Assembly (NCBI RefSeq): GCF_900215155.1
Contig: NZ_LT907980.1
Location: 496,001-560,000, forward strand
Reading direction: 5' to 3'
DNA: 64,000 bases
Origin: Marinobacter sp. LV10R510-11A
GTDB lineage: Bacteria; Pseudomonadota; Gammaproteobacteria; Pseudomonadales; Oleiphilaceae
The notes under the pieces are model-generated. The model searched no databases. It was given only the letters and a program-made list of their open reading frames with translations, and was not told the DNA's origin. Made by a program: the position numbers and the translations under genes. Positions 46,130-56,289 of this stretch are shown here, one piece after another; position 1 is the stretch's first letter, and each line of letters begins with the position of its first letter.

Positions 46130-47570
46130 TATCTGATCCAACCCGGACAATTTTCATGGAATTGGTTCCCCCTTGGGCATTGGCGTAATCACCTTTGGTG
46201 ATAACAACCAGATCCCCTTCACTGACCACCTTGCGGCCCACAAGCTGAGATACCGCCTGGGCATTGGTCTGCTCATTTGGAATCTGCGCAGAATCAAACG
46301 GAACCGTTTGAACGCCTCGGTACATCACAACCCGGTGCTGAGTGGAATGGTGCCGAGAAAATGCAAAAATCGGCAGGCTAGATTTGATGCGGGACATCAG
46401 CCGGGGTGTCTCGCCCGTCTCGGTCATACAGATAATAGCCGACACGCCATTCAGGTGATTCGCTGCGTACATGGCGGAGAGGGCAACCGCCTCGTCAACC
46501 TGCTCCATGCTTTCGTGAATCCGGTGTTTCGACTGGTGCATGGATGGCTGCTTCTCCGCACCTATACAAATACGCACCATCGCTTCCACTGCTTCCACCG
46601 GGTAGTCACCCACGGCTGTTTCTGCAGATAGCATAACGGCGTCTGTGTAATCCATAACAGCGTTTGCCACATCAGACACCTCAGCCCGAGTAGGCATGGG
46701 GCTGGTAATCATCGACTCCATCATCTGGGTGGCTGTAATCACCGCACGGTTAAGAACCCTGGCGCGGGAAATAATGTGTTTCTGCACGCCCACAAGCTCC
46801 GCATCGCCAATCTCAACGGCCAGGTCACCACGGGCCACCATCACCGTATCAGACGCCTCAATCACTGCATCCAGTGCTTCCATATTATGGGCTAGCTCTG
46901 CGCGCTCAATTTTTGCGACGAGCCCCGCGCTGGAGCCAGCTTCCTTCAGCAGCCGGCGAGCTGTGTGCATATCATCAGCGGTGCGAACAAAAGAGACGGC
47001 AACGTAATCGGCTCCAAGGCGGGCAGCGGTCACTATGTCCTGTTTGTCTTTCTCAGTAAGCGCATCGGCAGACAGGCCGCCACCACGCTTGTTCAGGCCC
47101 TTGTTGTTGGACAGTGGGCCGCCAATCAGAATCGTAGATGTGATGCTGTGGTCGTCAACAGACTTCACTTCCATTTCGATGCGGCCGTCATCCAAAACCA
47201 GGATGTCACCGGGTTTTACATCATCAATCAGCTGCTCATAATCGATGCCCACCCGCTCCTGGGTTCCAGCTTCCTTGTCCATCGAGGCATCCAGAACAAA
47301 GGTCTGACCTGCGCTTAGGATAACTTTGTTGCCGGCGAAGCGGGCAATGCGAAGTTTGGGGCCTTGTAGATCTGCCAGCAGGGCAACAAAGCGCCCCTGA
47401 GCTGCGGCCGCCTCGCGCACCCGACGCGCGCGGTCAATGTGATCTTCAGCGCTGCCGTGAGAAAAGTTGAGCCGGGCAACATCAACACCGGCTGCGATTA
47501 TTGCGGCCAGAGATTCGGGGGAGTCAGTAGCAGGGCCTAGCGTGGCGACAATCTTGGTACGCCTGAGCAT
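46122..47570 (-). CDS. pyk: Pyruvate kinase
   Basis: 482 aa, PykA-type. It converts phosphoenolpyruvate and ADP to pyruvate and ATP. RRTKIVATLGPATDSPE and VDVARLNFSHGSAEDH form the N-terminal active site, LVAKIERAEL carries the catalytic Lys and acid, and RAVITATQMMESMITSPMPT the signature loop. It lies 68 bases downstream of gap on the same strand, so gap-pyk is probably an operon making the lower half of the ED pathway. No terminator is visible between pyk and eda. Confidence 0.96.
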   Translation of the reverse strand: MLRRTKIVATLGPATDSPESLAAIIAAGVDVARLNFSHGSAEDHIDRARRVREAAAAQGRFVALLADLQGPKLRIARFAGNKVILSAGQTFVLDASMDKEAGTQERVGIDYEQLIDDVKPGDILVLDDGRIEMEVKSVDDHSITSTILIGGPLSNNKGLNKRGGGLSADALTEKDKQDIVTAARLGADYVAVSFVRTADDMHTARRLLKEAGSSAGLVAKIERAELAHNMEALDAVIEASDTVMVARGDLAVEIGDAELVGVQKHIISRARVLNRAVITATQMMESMITSPMPTRAEVSDVANAVMDYTDAVMLSAETAVGDYPVEAVEAMVRICIGAEKQPSMHQSKHRIHESMEQVDEAVALSAMYAANHLNGVSAIICMTETGETPRLMSRIKSSLPIFAFSRHHSTQHRVVMYRGVQTVPFDSAQIPNEQTNAQAVSQLVGRKVVSEGDLVVITKGDYANAQGGTNSMKIVRVGSDIS

Positions 47571-47638
47571 ATTTCGTGTCCTTTGGTTGTTCGGCTTAGT
47601 CGCGTGTAAATCAGCGAGCTGTTTCAGGTCGACCGGTT

Positions 47639-48643
47639 TTATTGACTGGCTTTCATCAACGCAAGCGTATTATCTAGCATCCGGTTCGAGAATCCCCATT
47701 CATTATCGTACCAGACCATTACCTTTACATGACGGCCGAGCACGCGAGTGTGGTTTGCGTCGAAAATGCTGGAGAGAGCGTTGTGGTTGAAGTCTACGCT
47801 GACCAGCTTTTCGACGTTGTAACCCAATACAGGGTTTGATTCTGCAGCCATTTTTACTGCTGTATTGATCTCGTCAACAGATGTGTCCCGGCTGGCTATA
47901 AAGCTAAAATCTACCAGCGAGACGTTGATAGTCGGGACGCGAACGGCCAAGCCATCCAGCTTTCCTTCAAGCTCGGGAATGATCTTGCCAATGGCCGCGG
48001 CCGCGCCAGTTTGGGTTGGAATCATCGATTGCGTTGCGGAGCGGGCGCGGTACAGATCCGAGTGGTAAACATCGCTTAAAGTCTGATCGTTGGTGTAGGA
48101 GTGAATCGTTGTCATTAACCCGCTTTCGATACCAACCGCTTTGTGCAGGGCCTCCGCAACGGGTGCAAGGCAGTTTGTTGTGCAGGATGCGCTGGAAATA
48201 ATGTCGTGCTTTGCTGACAGCATTTTGTGGTTCACGCCATAAACCACCATGGCATCAGCATCGGGGCTGGGCGCCGAAATAATAACTTTGCGCGCTCCAG
48301 CCTTCAGGTGGGCTTCCGCTTTTGCCCGTTCCGTAAATAACCCCGTGCACTCAAAGACCACGTCAACATTCAGGTCATTCCAAGGTAATTCTTCTGGATT
48401 GGGCATTGCAGTGATTACGATCCGATCGCCATTTACGCTGAGAGATTCGGCATCGTGGCTGACGTCAGCATTAAATCGCCCGTGAACACTGTCATACTTA
48501 AGGAGGTGGGCGTTGGTTTCTGCGTCGCCCAGATCGTTAATGGCGACCACCTGCAATTGCTCACGGTAGTTATTTTCATAAAGTGCGCGCAGTGTGTTGC
48601 GGCCAATCCGCCCAAAACCGTTAATTGCGATACGAATTGCCAT
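47639..48643 (-). CDS. gap: Glyceraldehyde-3-phosphate dehydrogenase
   Basis: 334 aa. The NAD-binding motif is [17 protein letters not shown], with ND ([11 protein letters not shown]) at the specificity position, which favours NAD. The catalytic Cys is in [12 protein letters not shown] and the His in [12 protein letters not shown]. It is divergent from edd, with a shared regulatory region. Confidence 0.96.
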   Translation of the reverse strand: MAIRIAINGFGRIGRNTLRALYENNYREQLQVVAINDLGDAETNAHLLKYDSVHGRFNADVSHDAESLSVNGDRIVITAMPNPEELPWNDLNVDVVFECTGLFTERAKAEAHLKAGARKVIISAPSPDADAMVVYGVNHKMLSAKHDIISSASCTTNCLAPVAEALHKAVGIESGLMTTIHSYTNDQTLSDVYHSDLYRARSATQSMIPTQTGAAAAIGKIIPELEGKLDGLAVRVPTINVSLVDFSFIASRDTSVDEINTAVKMAAESNPVLGYNVEKLVSVDFNHNALSSIFDANHTRVLGRHVKVMVWYDNEWGFSNRMLDNTLALMKASQ

Positions 48644-48689
48644 ACTCTGACTCCTGATCTGAATGTTTTTGTTCGTACTCTATTGAAGA

Positions 48690-48705
48690 TGTAGTAAATA
48701 TAACA
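48690..48705. promoter_or_regulatory. Candidate HexR operator between gap and edd
   Basis: TGTAGTAAATATAACA resembles the HexR consensus TGTARTWWWATTACA with two or three mismatches. It lies in the AT-rich 168-bp gap between divergent gap and edd and shares TGTAGTAA with the site before zwf. Confidence 0.45.
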
Positions 48706-48811
48706 AAATAATACAGAAATATGAATTAATTAACGTTATAAAACGAAAAAAGAAAGTAAAAATACGCATTATTCAGTGTAATTGAACAACAAACAGGAAC
48801 AGGAGCCCAAC

Positions 48812-50632
48812 ATGCACCCGACTATCCACGCTGTTACCCAGCGAATTACCGATCGCAGTCGTACACACCGGCAGGAATACCTTGGCCGCATGAACGAGCT
48901 GAAAACCCGCTCGCCGCACCGAGGTGCGCTCTCTTGCGGTAATCTTGCCCACGGCTTTGCCGCTTGTAATCAGGATGACAAAAACACCCTGAAGCTGATG
49001 AACAAAGCCAATGTGGCCATGGTTTCGGCATACAACGACATGCTCTCGGCACATCAGCCCTATGCCAATTTTCCCGACATTATTCGTGAGGCCGCTCATG
49101 GCATGGGTTCCGTAGCCCAGTTTGCCGGTGGTACGCCCGCCATGTGTGACGGAGTAACCCAGGGGCAGCCGGGCATGGAGCTCAGCCTGTTCTCACGGGA
49201 CACCATCGCCATGAGCACTGCGGTGGCCCTGAGCCACAACATGTTTGATGCCACGCTGCTGTTGGGCATTTGCGACAAGATTGTTCCGGGTTTATTGATT
49301 GGTGCGCTCAGCTTCGGGTATCTGCCTGCTGTTTTGATACCTGCCGGGCCTATGCCGTCGGGTCTTCCGAACAAGGAAAAGCAGCGTATTCGGCAACTGT
49401 ATGCGGAGGGAAAAATCGAGAAAGACGAGCTGCTGGAGGCCGAGAGCAAGTCCTATCACAGCCCAGGCACCTGCACATTTTACGGTACGGCCAACAGCAA
49501 CCAACTGCTGGTTGAAGTCATGGGGCTGCATATGCCGGGCGCAGGGTTTGTTAACCCGAACACGCCGTTGAGAGATCAGCTGACTCGCGCGGCAACGGAA
49601 CAGGTCATCCGGTTATCTAAGCCTCAGGGCGGAGAGCTTGGCCTTGGGGATATGGTTAACGAGAAAAGCATTGTGAATGCGCTGGTGGCACTTCTGGTAA
49701 CCGGCGGCTCCACCAACCACACGCTGCACTGGGTTGCGATTGCCCGGGCCGCAGGCATTATCATCGATTGGAACGATTACGCTGAACTGTCATCCGTAGT
49801 GCCATCGATGACCCGCATCTATCCCAATGGCGATGAGGATGTGAATACTTTTCACGAAGCAGGCGGCACGCCATTCCTGATTCGCGAGCTGCTTGCGGGC
49901 GGCTACCTGCACGGAGATGTGGAGACGGTTGTCGGGCACGGGCTAGAACGCTACACGCACATGCCCACGCTCAACGATGGCAGATTGGTTTGGCAGCCTG
50001 CGCCGGAGAAAAGCCTGCGCCCGGACGTATTAAGTAGCGCGTCTGAGCCTTTTGCCCCTGACGGCGGCCTCAAGGTATTGGATGGCAACCTCGGCCGAGG
50101 CGTGATCAAGGTGTCTGCGGTTGCCCCCGAACATCACAGAATCGAAGCGCCGGCCGTGGTTTTCAATGACCAGAACGAACTTAAGTCGGCTTTTGATGCT
50201 GGTGAATTAGATAAAGACTGTGTGGTTGTTGTTCGTTTTCAAGGGCCGAGATCCAACGGAATGCCAGAGCTGCACAAGCTGACGCCGTATCTTGGAGTGC
50301 TGCAGGATCGGGGGTATAAAGTTGGGCTGGTTACCGATGGCAGGATGTCGGGCGCGTCGGGCAAAGTACCTGCGGCGATTCACGTTTACCCGGAAGCTCT
50401 CGATGGCGGATCTCTTGCTAGGGTTCGCGATGGCGACCTGATATGCATAGATGCCGATCAAGGCACCTTATCTATTGTTGTGAATACGGCAGAGTTTGCG
50501 GAGCGTGAGCCGGCCAAGCCGGATTTGTCCGGCTATCATAATGGCTATGGCCGAGAGCTGTTTGGCTGGATGCGGCGCGCGACGAGCACGCCGGAAGAAG
50601 GCGCCAGCTTTTTCTGGAATCATGAGGCATAG
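48812..50632 (+). CDS. edd: Phosphogluconate dehydratase
   Basis: 606 aa from ATG 48812, with AGGAG seven bases before it; an in-frame TTG at 48782 is rejected. It dehydrates 6-phosphogluconate to KDPG. It belongs to the IlvD/Edd family with a 4Fe-4S cluster: [48 protein letters not shown] and [16 protein letters not shown] are the family motifs, including the cluster cysteines. Expression is expected under HexR control. Confidence 0.96.
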   Translation: MHPTIHAVTQRITDRSRTHRQEYLGRMNELKTRSPHRGALSCGNLAHGFAACNQDDKNTLKLMNKANVAMVSAYNDMLSAHQPYANFPDIIREAAHGMGSVAQFAGGTPAMCDGVTQGQPGMELSLFSRDTIAMSTAVALSHNMFDATLLLGICDKIVPGLLIGALSFGYLPAVLIPAGPMPSGLPNKEKQRIRQLYAEGKIEKDELLEAESKSYHSPGTCTFYGTANSNQLLVEVMGLHMPGAGFVNPNTPLRDQLTRAATEQVIRLSKPQGGELGLGDMVNEKSIVNALVALLVTGGSTNHTLHWVAIARAAGIIIDWNDYAELSSVVPSMTRIYPNGDEDVNTFHEAGGTPFLIRELLAGGYLHGDVETVVGHGLERYTHMPTLNDGRLVWQPAPEKSLRPDVLSSASEPFAPDGGLKVLDGNLGRGVIKVSAVAPEHHRIEAPAVVFNDQNELKSAFDAGELDKDCVVVVRFQGPRSNGMPELHKLTPYLGVLQDRGYKVGLVTDGRMSGASGKVPAAIHVYPEALDGGSLARVRDGDLICIDADQGTLSIVVNTAEFAEREPAKPDLSGYHNGYGRELFGWMRRATSTPEEGASFFWNHEA

Positions 50633-50660
50633 CCCTAGCAGTTAATGCCTCACATGGATT

Positions 50661-51404
50661 TCACAGGTAGTGGATTAGGTCTTTTTGATCGAACCTGTAC
50701 TGGCGGTTATAAACACCGTTATCTGCTCGCCGGCCCGCCGCAAGAACCATGGTGACAAGGCCTTTGCGGGGTAGGTTTAAGAGCTTTCTCACCCGGCATT
50801 CGTCCAATCCTTCCATCGGACAAGAATCGTAACCGTGGGCGCGCAAGGCGAGCATGAGGTTTTGCGCCGCCAATGCCGTAGATTTGGTAGCCCAGACCTT
50901 CATTTCATTAACCGAATATGGCCCACGGGGAACAGGGCGAGATAGGCCCACCACAAGCCCTGCGGTTTTTTTGGCCACACCCAGAAGCCCAAACGGCCCT
51001 TGGTTGTAGTGAATGGGTGCGATCTTTTTATAGTACTTTTCAACAACAGAGGGCAGCTTTTCGTCTTTTGGCCACTCCTCCAGCGCAAGTCGGGCGTGCT
51101 TTCGCCAGGTGTCCGGGCGCGCAACAATCACGATCAATACCGGGGCGGTGGTGGCTGCGTTCTGGCCCAGGCAGGCTTCGGCGAGTTTGCTCCGCAGCTC
51201 TGGTGTTTGAACCACAAAAAACTCCCACGGCTGCAGGTTGCTGGAGTTGGGTGCCAGTGTGGCCAGTTCAAGGCAGTCTTCCAGTACGGGCGCTGGGATG
51301 GGTTCGTCTGTGAAGCGTCGAACAGAGCGGCGGCTGCGAACGACCTTGCGGAACTCTTCAACATCAATCTCCGGCAAGGGGAGGGGGCCTACTTTTGCGT
51401 TCAT
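50661..51404 (-). CDS. Nitroreductase-family FMN oxidoreductase
   Basis: 247 aa from ATG 51404, with AGAGG upstream; the frame is open to 51425. VRSRRSVRRFTDEPIPAPVL is the N-terminal FMN/phosphate motif, and ATLAPNSSNLQPWEFFVVQT the second FMN contact. The family reduces nitroaromatics, quinones or enones with NAD(P)H; the real substrate is unknown. The inserted region with KYYKKIAPIHYNQGPFG is longer than in NfsB-type enzymes. Confidence 0.88.
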   Translation of the reverse strand: MNAKVGPLPLPEIDVEEFRKVVRSRRSVRRFTDEPIPAPVLEDCLELATLAPNSSNLQPWEFFVVQTPELRSKLAEACLGQNAATTAPVLIVIVARPDTWRKHARLALEEWPKDEKLPSVVEKYYKKIAPIHYNQGPFGLLGVAKKTAGLVVGLSRPVPRGPYSVNEMKVWATKSTALAAQNLMLALRAHGYDSCPMEGLDECRVRKLLNLPRKGLVTMVLAAGRRADNGVYNRQYRFDQKDLIHYL

Positions 51405-51535
51405 GAGTAACCTCTGGTCATACACTGGTCATACAGGGGGGGCGGCAGAGCGATAGCCGCTTGCTGCCTTGTTTTTTGAGCTATATGGTTACGGTAATCT
51501 ACCCTTTATGCAATCGCACGGATGACGTTAAGCCG

Positions 51536-52147
51536 ATGACGAGTACTCTTGCCAAGCTCCCTTTTGACGAACTGCTTCGTCAGGTACGTGCCTGCACGAT
51601 TTGCGCGGAGGCGTTGCCCCACGGACCACGACCGGTTGTGCAGCTGTCACCGGCGTCGCGCATTCTGGTGGTGAGTCAGGCGCCCGGAAGGCGTGTGCAT
51701 GAAACAGGGCTGCCGTTCAACGATCCCAGTGGCGACCGGCTACGTCAGTGGATGGGCATGACGTGGGAGACGTTTTACGATGCCAGCAACCTCGCCATTC
51801 TTCCCATGGGTTTCTGTTTTCCCGGCACGGGTAAGTCCGGTGATTTGCCGCCCAGGCCTGAATGCGCACCTGCTTGGCACAATGCGTTACTGGATCGATT
51901 ATCCAATATTGGGTTGACTTTGGTTATAGGCCAGTACGCCCATGCTTGGCACCTTCCAAACGGTAAAAGATCCGTGACGGAAAACGTCGAAAATTGGCGC
52001 CAATATTGGCCAGACTTGCTGCCGATGCCCCATCCCAGCCCGCGCAACAATCTCTGGTTGCGCCGCAACCCTTGGTTTGAGGACGAGGTAATTCCGGAAC
52101 TTCAGGAGAGGGTTGCCGCGCTTTTGACCGAAGCAGACGAAAGGTAA
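51536..52147 (+). CDS. Uracil-DNA glycosylase superfamily protein
   Basis: 203 aa from ATG 51536; the frame opens at 51461. An N-terminal Cys pair lies in RACTICAEALPHGPRP, then VVSQAPGRRVHETGLPFNDP resembles the family 4/5 motif GEAPGxxE...GxPF, and LPMPHPSPRNNLW resembles the HPSP motif. The family 4 iron-sulfur cysteines are not all visible, so this may be a divergent member. Its 3' end overlaps the 3' end of glpD by 46 bases on the opposite strand. Confidence 0.82.
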   Translation: MTSTLAKLPFDELLRQVRACTICAEALPHGPRPVVQLSPASRILVVSQAPGRRVHETGLPFNDPSGDRLRQWMGMTWETFYDASNLAILPMGFCFPGTGKSGDLPPRPECAPAWHNALLDRLSNIGLTLVIGQYAHAWHLPNGKRSVTENVENWRQYWPDLLPMPHPSPRNNLWLRRNPWFEDEVIPELQERVAALLTEADER

Positions 52148-53616
52148 GTTTCCAGTGTTTTGGTTTGTGCGTCAGATGCGTAGAGCCCCTGCTTAGTTCG
52201 GCGCCAAAGGATGTCTTCGGAGGTCATGGCCCACTCGTTTTTCACAAGGTGTTGGACTTCTTTCTCGTAAAGCGTGCCTGCGAAATGCTCACCTAGGTCA
52301 CTCACTGAGGTGCAGCCACTGAGAATACCGCGGGACGTCGTACCGTAGGTCCGCACATAGCGGCTCAGAACCGCTTCGGGTAACCAAGGGAACTCCTGTT
52401 GGAGCGCTACTGCAAGGTTGTCCTGGTTATCAAAATCGCCGCCGGGCAAAATCGCTGTCTTTGTCCAGCGACCACTCATGTCCGGGAAGAAATGAGAGAG
52501 CTTGTTCGTGGCAGCTTCAGCGAGTTTTCGGTATGTGGTGATTTTGCCACCGAACACTGAAATCAAGGGTGCCTTGCCTTTCTCCTGGTTGACTTCAAAA
52601 GAGTAGTCACGTGATGCCTTCTGCGCATTCTCTTCCTCGCCATCCATCAGCGGCCTTACACCGGAATAGGACCACACTACATCGGACGGCGTGAGCTGCC
52701 GAATGAAGTATGCATTAACAATATCCAACAAATATTTCGTTTCTTCCGGCGATATCTTTGCTTTCTTGGGGTCGCCGTCGTATTCAACATCTGTGGTGCC
52801 TATCAAGGAGAACTCATCCTCATAGGGGATTACAAACACAATGCGCTCGTCTTCGTTCTGCAGAATATAGGCTTCCTGATCCTGGTTGAGCCGAGGCACA
52901 ACAATGTGGCTGCCTTTGACCATTCGGATCATCTTGGGTGCTGGCATAGAGAGTGTTTCATCAAATAGCTTGCTCACCCATGGGCCAGAGGCATTAACAA
53001 TAGATCTGGCCAAAACCGTTTTCTCGCCTTCGCTCACCATGTCACGGAGCGTAACCTTCCAATTCTTATCCCCGCGCTCAGCGTTAACGCATTTGGTTCT
53101 GGTCATGATCTTTGCGCCGAATTGCTGAGCTTTTTTGGCTGTCAGCACAACCAGCCTAGCGTCATCCACCCAGCCGTCAGAGTACTCAAACCCTTTGGTA
53201 ATATCGGGCTTTAATGGCCCTGTTTCGTCGAAACGGATGGAGCTGGAGCTCGGTAGAATTTCACGCTTGGCCAAGTGGTCATAAAGGAATAAGCCGGTAC
53301 GTATCATCCAAGCCGGTCGCAAGTGAGGCCGGTGAGGGAGACGGAAGCGCATAGGCCACATTATATGGGGTGAGTTTCTGAGAAGGGACTCACGTTCAGC
53401 CAGCGCTTTCTGCACAAGCCGGAACTCGTAGTGTTCAAGATAGCGCAGCCCGCCATGAATCAGTTTGCTGCTGCTTGAGGACGTTGCAGAAGCCAAGTCG
53501 TTCATTTCGCAGAGCAGTACCTTGAGGCCACGCCCGGCCGCATCCATTGCTATCCCGGTTCCGTTGACTCCGCCGCCAACGATGACAACGTCATACTGTT
53601 CTTGCTCCAAAGTCAT
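52102..53616 (-). CDS. glpD: Aerobic glycerol-3-phosphate dehydrogenase
   Basis: 504 aa. FAD enzyme at the inner membrane that oxidises glycerol-3-phosphate to dihydroxyacetone phosphate and feeds the quinone pool. The FAD motif VVIVGGGVNGTGIAMDAAGR and the conserved SSSSSKLIHGGLRYLEHYEF are at the N-terminus. GlpR-like near-matches lie upstream (53655-53755). It belongs with glpR and glpK in the glycerol block. Confidence 0.97.
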   Translation of the reverse strand: MTLEQEQYDVVIVGGGVNGTGIAMDAAGRGLKVLLCEMNDLASATSSSSSKLIHGGLRYLEHYEFRLVQKALAERESLLRNSPHIMWPMRFRLPHRPHLRPAWMIRTGLFLYDHLAKREILPSSSSIRFDETGPLKPDITKGFEYSDGWVDDARLVVLTAKKAQQFGAKIMTRTKCVNAERGDKNWKVTLRDMVSEGEKTVLARSIVNASGPWVSKLFDETLSMPAPKMIRMVKGSHIVVPRLNQDQEAYILQNEDERIVFVIPYEDEFSLIGTTDVEYDGDPKKAKISPEETKYLLDIVNAYFIRQLTPSDVVWSYSGVRPLMDGEEENAQKASRDYSFEVNQEKGKAPLISVFGGKITTYRKLAEAATNKLSHFFPDMSGRWTKTAILPGGDFDNQDNLAVALQQEFPWLPEAVLSRYVRTYGTTSRGILSGCTSVSDLGEHFAGTLYEKEVQHLVKNEWAMTSEDILWRRTKQGLYASDAQTKTLETYLSSASVKSAATLS

Positions 53617-53654
53617 TGTTGGTCATCTCCTGGTGCCATGGGTAAAGGCGCTTT

Positions 53655-53755
53655 TTGTTATGCGAACATTTTTGCATTCAAACGCATTATTGAAGCAGTA
53701 TGCGAAAGACATAGATATTCGTAAAGGAAAATATAGAAAATAAACGAAAATGGCG
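53655..53755. promoter_or_regulatory. Candidate GlpR half-sites before glpD
   Basis: TGCGAACATT and AACGAAAATG each match the reverse of the Pseudomonas GlpR half-site WATKYTCGWW at nine of ten positions. They lie 45-140 bases upstream of the glpD start. Confidence 0.4.
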
Positions 53756-53800
53756 GTATAAAACAAAAACGATGGGAGTGTTCTGCGCTCGGTCGGCCAG

Positions 53801-54559
53801 TTAGACGAGGTGGAGCTTGACGCTATGTTCGTTGAGAAGCTGGGAAATTTCCGCCGGAGGCTGCTGGTCTGTAAATACATGGTCTGCTTGGGTAATACTG
53901 CCCAGCCGAACCATTGCGTTGCGACCGAATTTGGAGTGATCCGCGGCGAGTAATACCTGGTTGGAATTAGCAATAATAGCTTGCGCCACGCGGACTTCCC
54001 GATAATCGAAATCAAGCAACGAGCCATCATTGTGGATGCCGCTAATTCCAATGATGCCAAAGTCCATTTTGAATTGGTTGATAAAATCCCGAGTGGCTTC
54101 GCCCACGATGCCACCATCGCGGCTCCGGACTTCGCCGCCGGCAATGATTACGTGAAAGTCTTCTTTTGCCGAGAGAATGGACGCGACATGCAAGTTGTTG
54201 GTCACAATCTGCAAGTTGTTCTTTGCGAGCAGAGCTTTGGCAATGGTTTCAGTGGTGGTGCCTATGTTGATGAACATTGAGGCGTTGTCTGGAATCAGTG
54301 CAACCATGGCTTCGGCGATACGTTCTTTGGCTTCCAAATCCATGATTTTTCTGGCGTGATAAGCCGTGTTCACTGTGCTCGAATCAGTTCCGGCGCCGCC
54401 GTGGTGCCGACGAAGTTTCTTCTCTTTTGCGAGCTCATTCAGATCCCTGCGGATCGTCTGGGGCGTTACCTTGAACTGGTCTACAAGCTGCTCGGTCGTC
54501 ACGAAACCATTCTGTTGGATCAGTTCCATAATCAGATCCTGTCGCCGCCGCTGTGCCAT
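53801..54559 (-). CDS. glpR: DeoR-family repressor of glycerol-3-phosphate metabolism
   Basis: 252 aa. The N-terminal DeoR helix-turn-helix ([20 protein letters not shown], then [19 protein letters not shown]) precedes the sugar-phosphate effector domain ([19 protein letters not shown]). GlpR repressors release DNA when glycerol-3-phosphate binds. It lies between glpD and glpK; the glpD side has the candidate sites. Confidence 0.93.
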   Translation of the reverse strand: MAQRRRQDLIMELIQQNGFVTTEQLVDQFKVTPQTIRRDLNELAKEKKLRRHHGGAGTDSSTVNTAYHARKIMDLEAKERIAEAMVALIPDNASMFINIGTTTETIAKALLAKNNLQIVTNNLHVASILSAKEDFHVIIAGGEVRSRDGGIVGEATRDFINQFKMDFGIIGISGIHNDGSLLDFDYREVRVAQAIIANSNQVLLAADHSKFGRNAMVRLGSITQADHVFTDQQPPAEISQLLNEHSVKLHLV

Positions 54560-54774
54560 TCAATAGCCCTCCAACGACCTTGTCGTTGTTCTTATCCGAA
54601 ATAGTGAGCGTTTGTAAACTCTGCGAAAGTAAAGTTTAGTCTTTTTCGGCGTTTTATGCAGCCTTCTGAGCGGATTGCGCGCTCGTTGTCTGGTGTTGTT
54701 TTAGAAACTTCTTGGCATTCATGTTCAAAAAAGCAAACATACGAACAAATAAGAAAGCCAAGGGCGAAAACAAC

Positions 54775-56247
54775 ATGAGCCAATACCTACTTTCCATTGA
54801 CCAGGGAACCACCAGTTCCCGGGCCATACTTTTTGATTTGAAAGGCAATATTCACGCGGCACGCCAGCAGGAATTCCCTCAGCATTTTCCGGACAGCGGC
54901 TGGGTGGAGCACGACCCTGAAGATATTTGGTCGTCAGTGAAGCACACTTGCGATGCGGTGATGTCGGAAGAGTTCGGAGATGGTGACGAGGTGATTGCTG
55001 TGGGCATCACCAACCAGCGTGAAACCACCATAATCTGGGACAGGGCTACCGGAAAGCCGGTTTATAATGCGATTGTTTGGCAAGACCGGCGTACGGCCTC
55101 ATATTGCAAGTCACTTAAAAGCGCGAGTCATGAGCCTGGGGTTCATAGCAAAACCGGACTGTTGATCGACCCTTACTTTTCCGCCACCAAAATCCGGTGG
55201 ATTCTGGAGAACGTACCGGGCACCCGTGCGCGCGCAGAGCGCGGAGAGCTGGCATTCGGAACGGTTGACAGCTTTCTGCTCTGGCGCCTAACCGGAGGGC
55301 GTGAGCATAGAACGGATGCCACCAATGCGAGCCGGACACTACTGTTCAATATCCACACTCAACAGTGGGATCCAGAGCTGCTGGAATTATTCAACATACC
55401 GGAATCACTTCTACCTGAGGTTATGGATTCTGCCGACGATTTTGGAAAAATTACGGAGGGCGGAGCGCTTAACGGAGTATCCGTACTCGGTGTGGCAGGC
55501 GATCAGCAGGCAGCCCTGTTTGGCCAGACCTGTTTTGAAGTCGGGATGGCTAAAAGCACCTATGGAACCGGCTGCTTTTTGATGCTTAACACCGGCGACA
55601 AGGCTCTAAAATCGGAGCATAGACTGCTCACGACGGTCGCTTACCGTCTGAATGGCAAGCCTACCTATGCTATAGAAGGCAGTATCTTTGTTGCCGGAGC
55701 TACTATTCAGTGGTTGCGCGATGGCCTTCAACTGATTCAGAACGCCAGTGAGACAGAGCCGTTGGCAGAAGGTACGCCGATAGATCATGGCGTTTATCTT
55801 GTACCGGCTTTTACCGGCCTAGGTGCTCCATACTGGGATCCAGATGCACGCGGGGCGATTTTTGGCCTGACCAGAGATACAGGCATCAAAGAAATCGTGA
55901 CCGCGGGCCTGCAGTCAGTCTGTTATCAAACCAAAGACTTGCAAAAATCTATGGAAAAGGACGGTATTCGCCCGATCAATCTGCGTGTTGATGGCGGTAT
56001 GGTGGCGAACAATTGGGTTCTTCAGTTCCTTGCAGACATCCTTGGCGCACGCGTGGACAGGCCAACACTTGTTGAAACAACGGCCTTGGGCGTGGCGTAT
56101 CTGGCGGGGCTCAAAGCCGGCGTTTATGGATCGCTGGAAGAACTCGCGGGTTTGTGGCGGTGTGACCGAAGCTTTGAGCCAGTCATGACAAAGAAGAAGC
56201 GCGACGAGCTGTATGGTGGATGGATTCAGGCGGTTCGTAAACTTTGA
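54775..56247 (+). CDS. glpK: Glycerol kinase
   Basis: 490 aa from ATG 54775 ([19 protein letters not shown]); the frame is open from 54712. FGGY-family kinase that phosphorylates glycerol to glycerol-3-phosphate. The ATP-binding motifs [13 protein letters not shown] and [13 protein letters not shown] are visible, as are the FGGY-type [10 protein letters not shown] and [13 protein letters not shown]. It is divergent from glpR, with a repeat-like ATGTTC/AAACAT pair at 54721-54740, and converges with the sigma-54 activator gene. Confidence 0.97.
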   Translation: MSQYLLSIDQGTTSSRAILFDLKGNIHAARQQEFPQHFPDSGWVEHDPEDIWSSVKHTCDAVMSEEFGDGDEVIAVGITNQRETTIIWDRATGKPVYNAIVWQDRRTASYCKSLKSASHEPGVHSKTGLLIDPYFSATKIRWILENVPGTRARAERGELAFGTVDSFLLWRLTGGREHRTDATNASRTLLFNIHTQQWDPELLELFNIPESLLPEVMDSADDFGKITEGGALNGVSVLGVAGDQQAALFGQTCFEVGMAKSTYGTGCFLMLNTGDKALKSEHRLLTTVAYRLNGKPTYAIEGSIFVAGATIQWLRDGLQLIQNASETEPLAEGTPIDHGVYLVPAFTGLGAPYWDPDARGAIFGLTRDTGIKEIVTAGLQSVCYQTKDLQKSMEKDGIRPINLRVDGGMVANNWVLQFLADILGARVDRPTLVETTALGVAYLAGLKAGVYGSLEELAGLWRCDRSFEPVMTKKKRDELYGGWIQAVRKL

Positions 56248-56289
56248 AACGCACTTTTGAGGCCCGCAGACCAAGGCGAGAAAGAGGGA

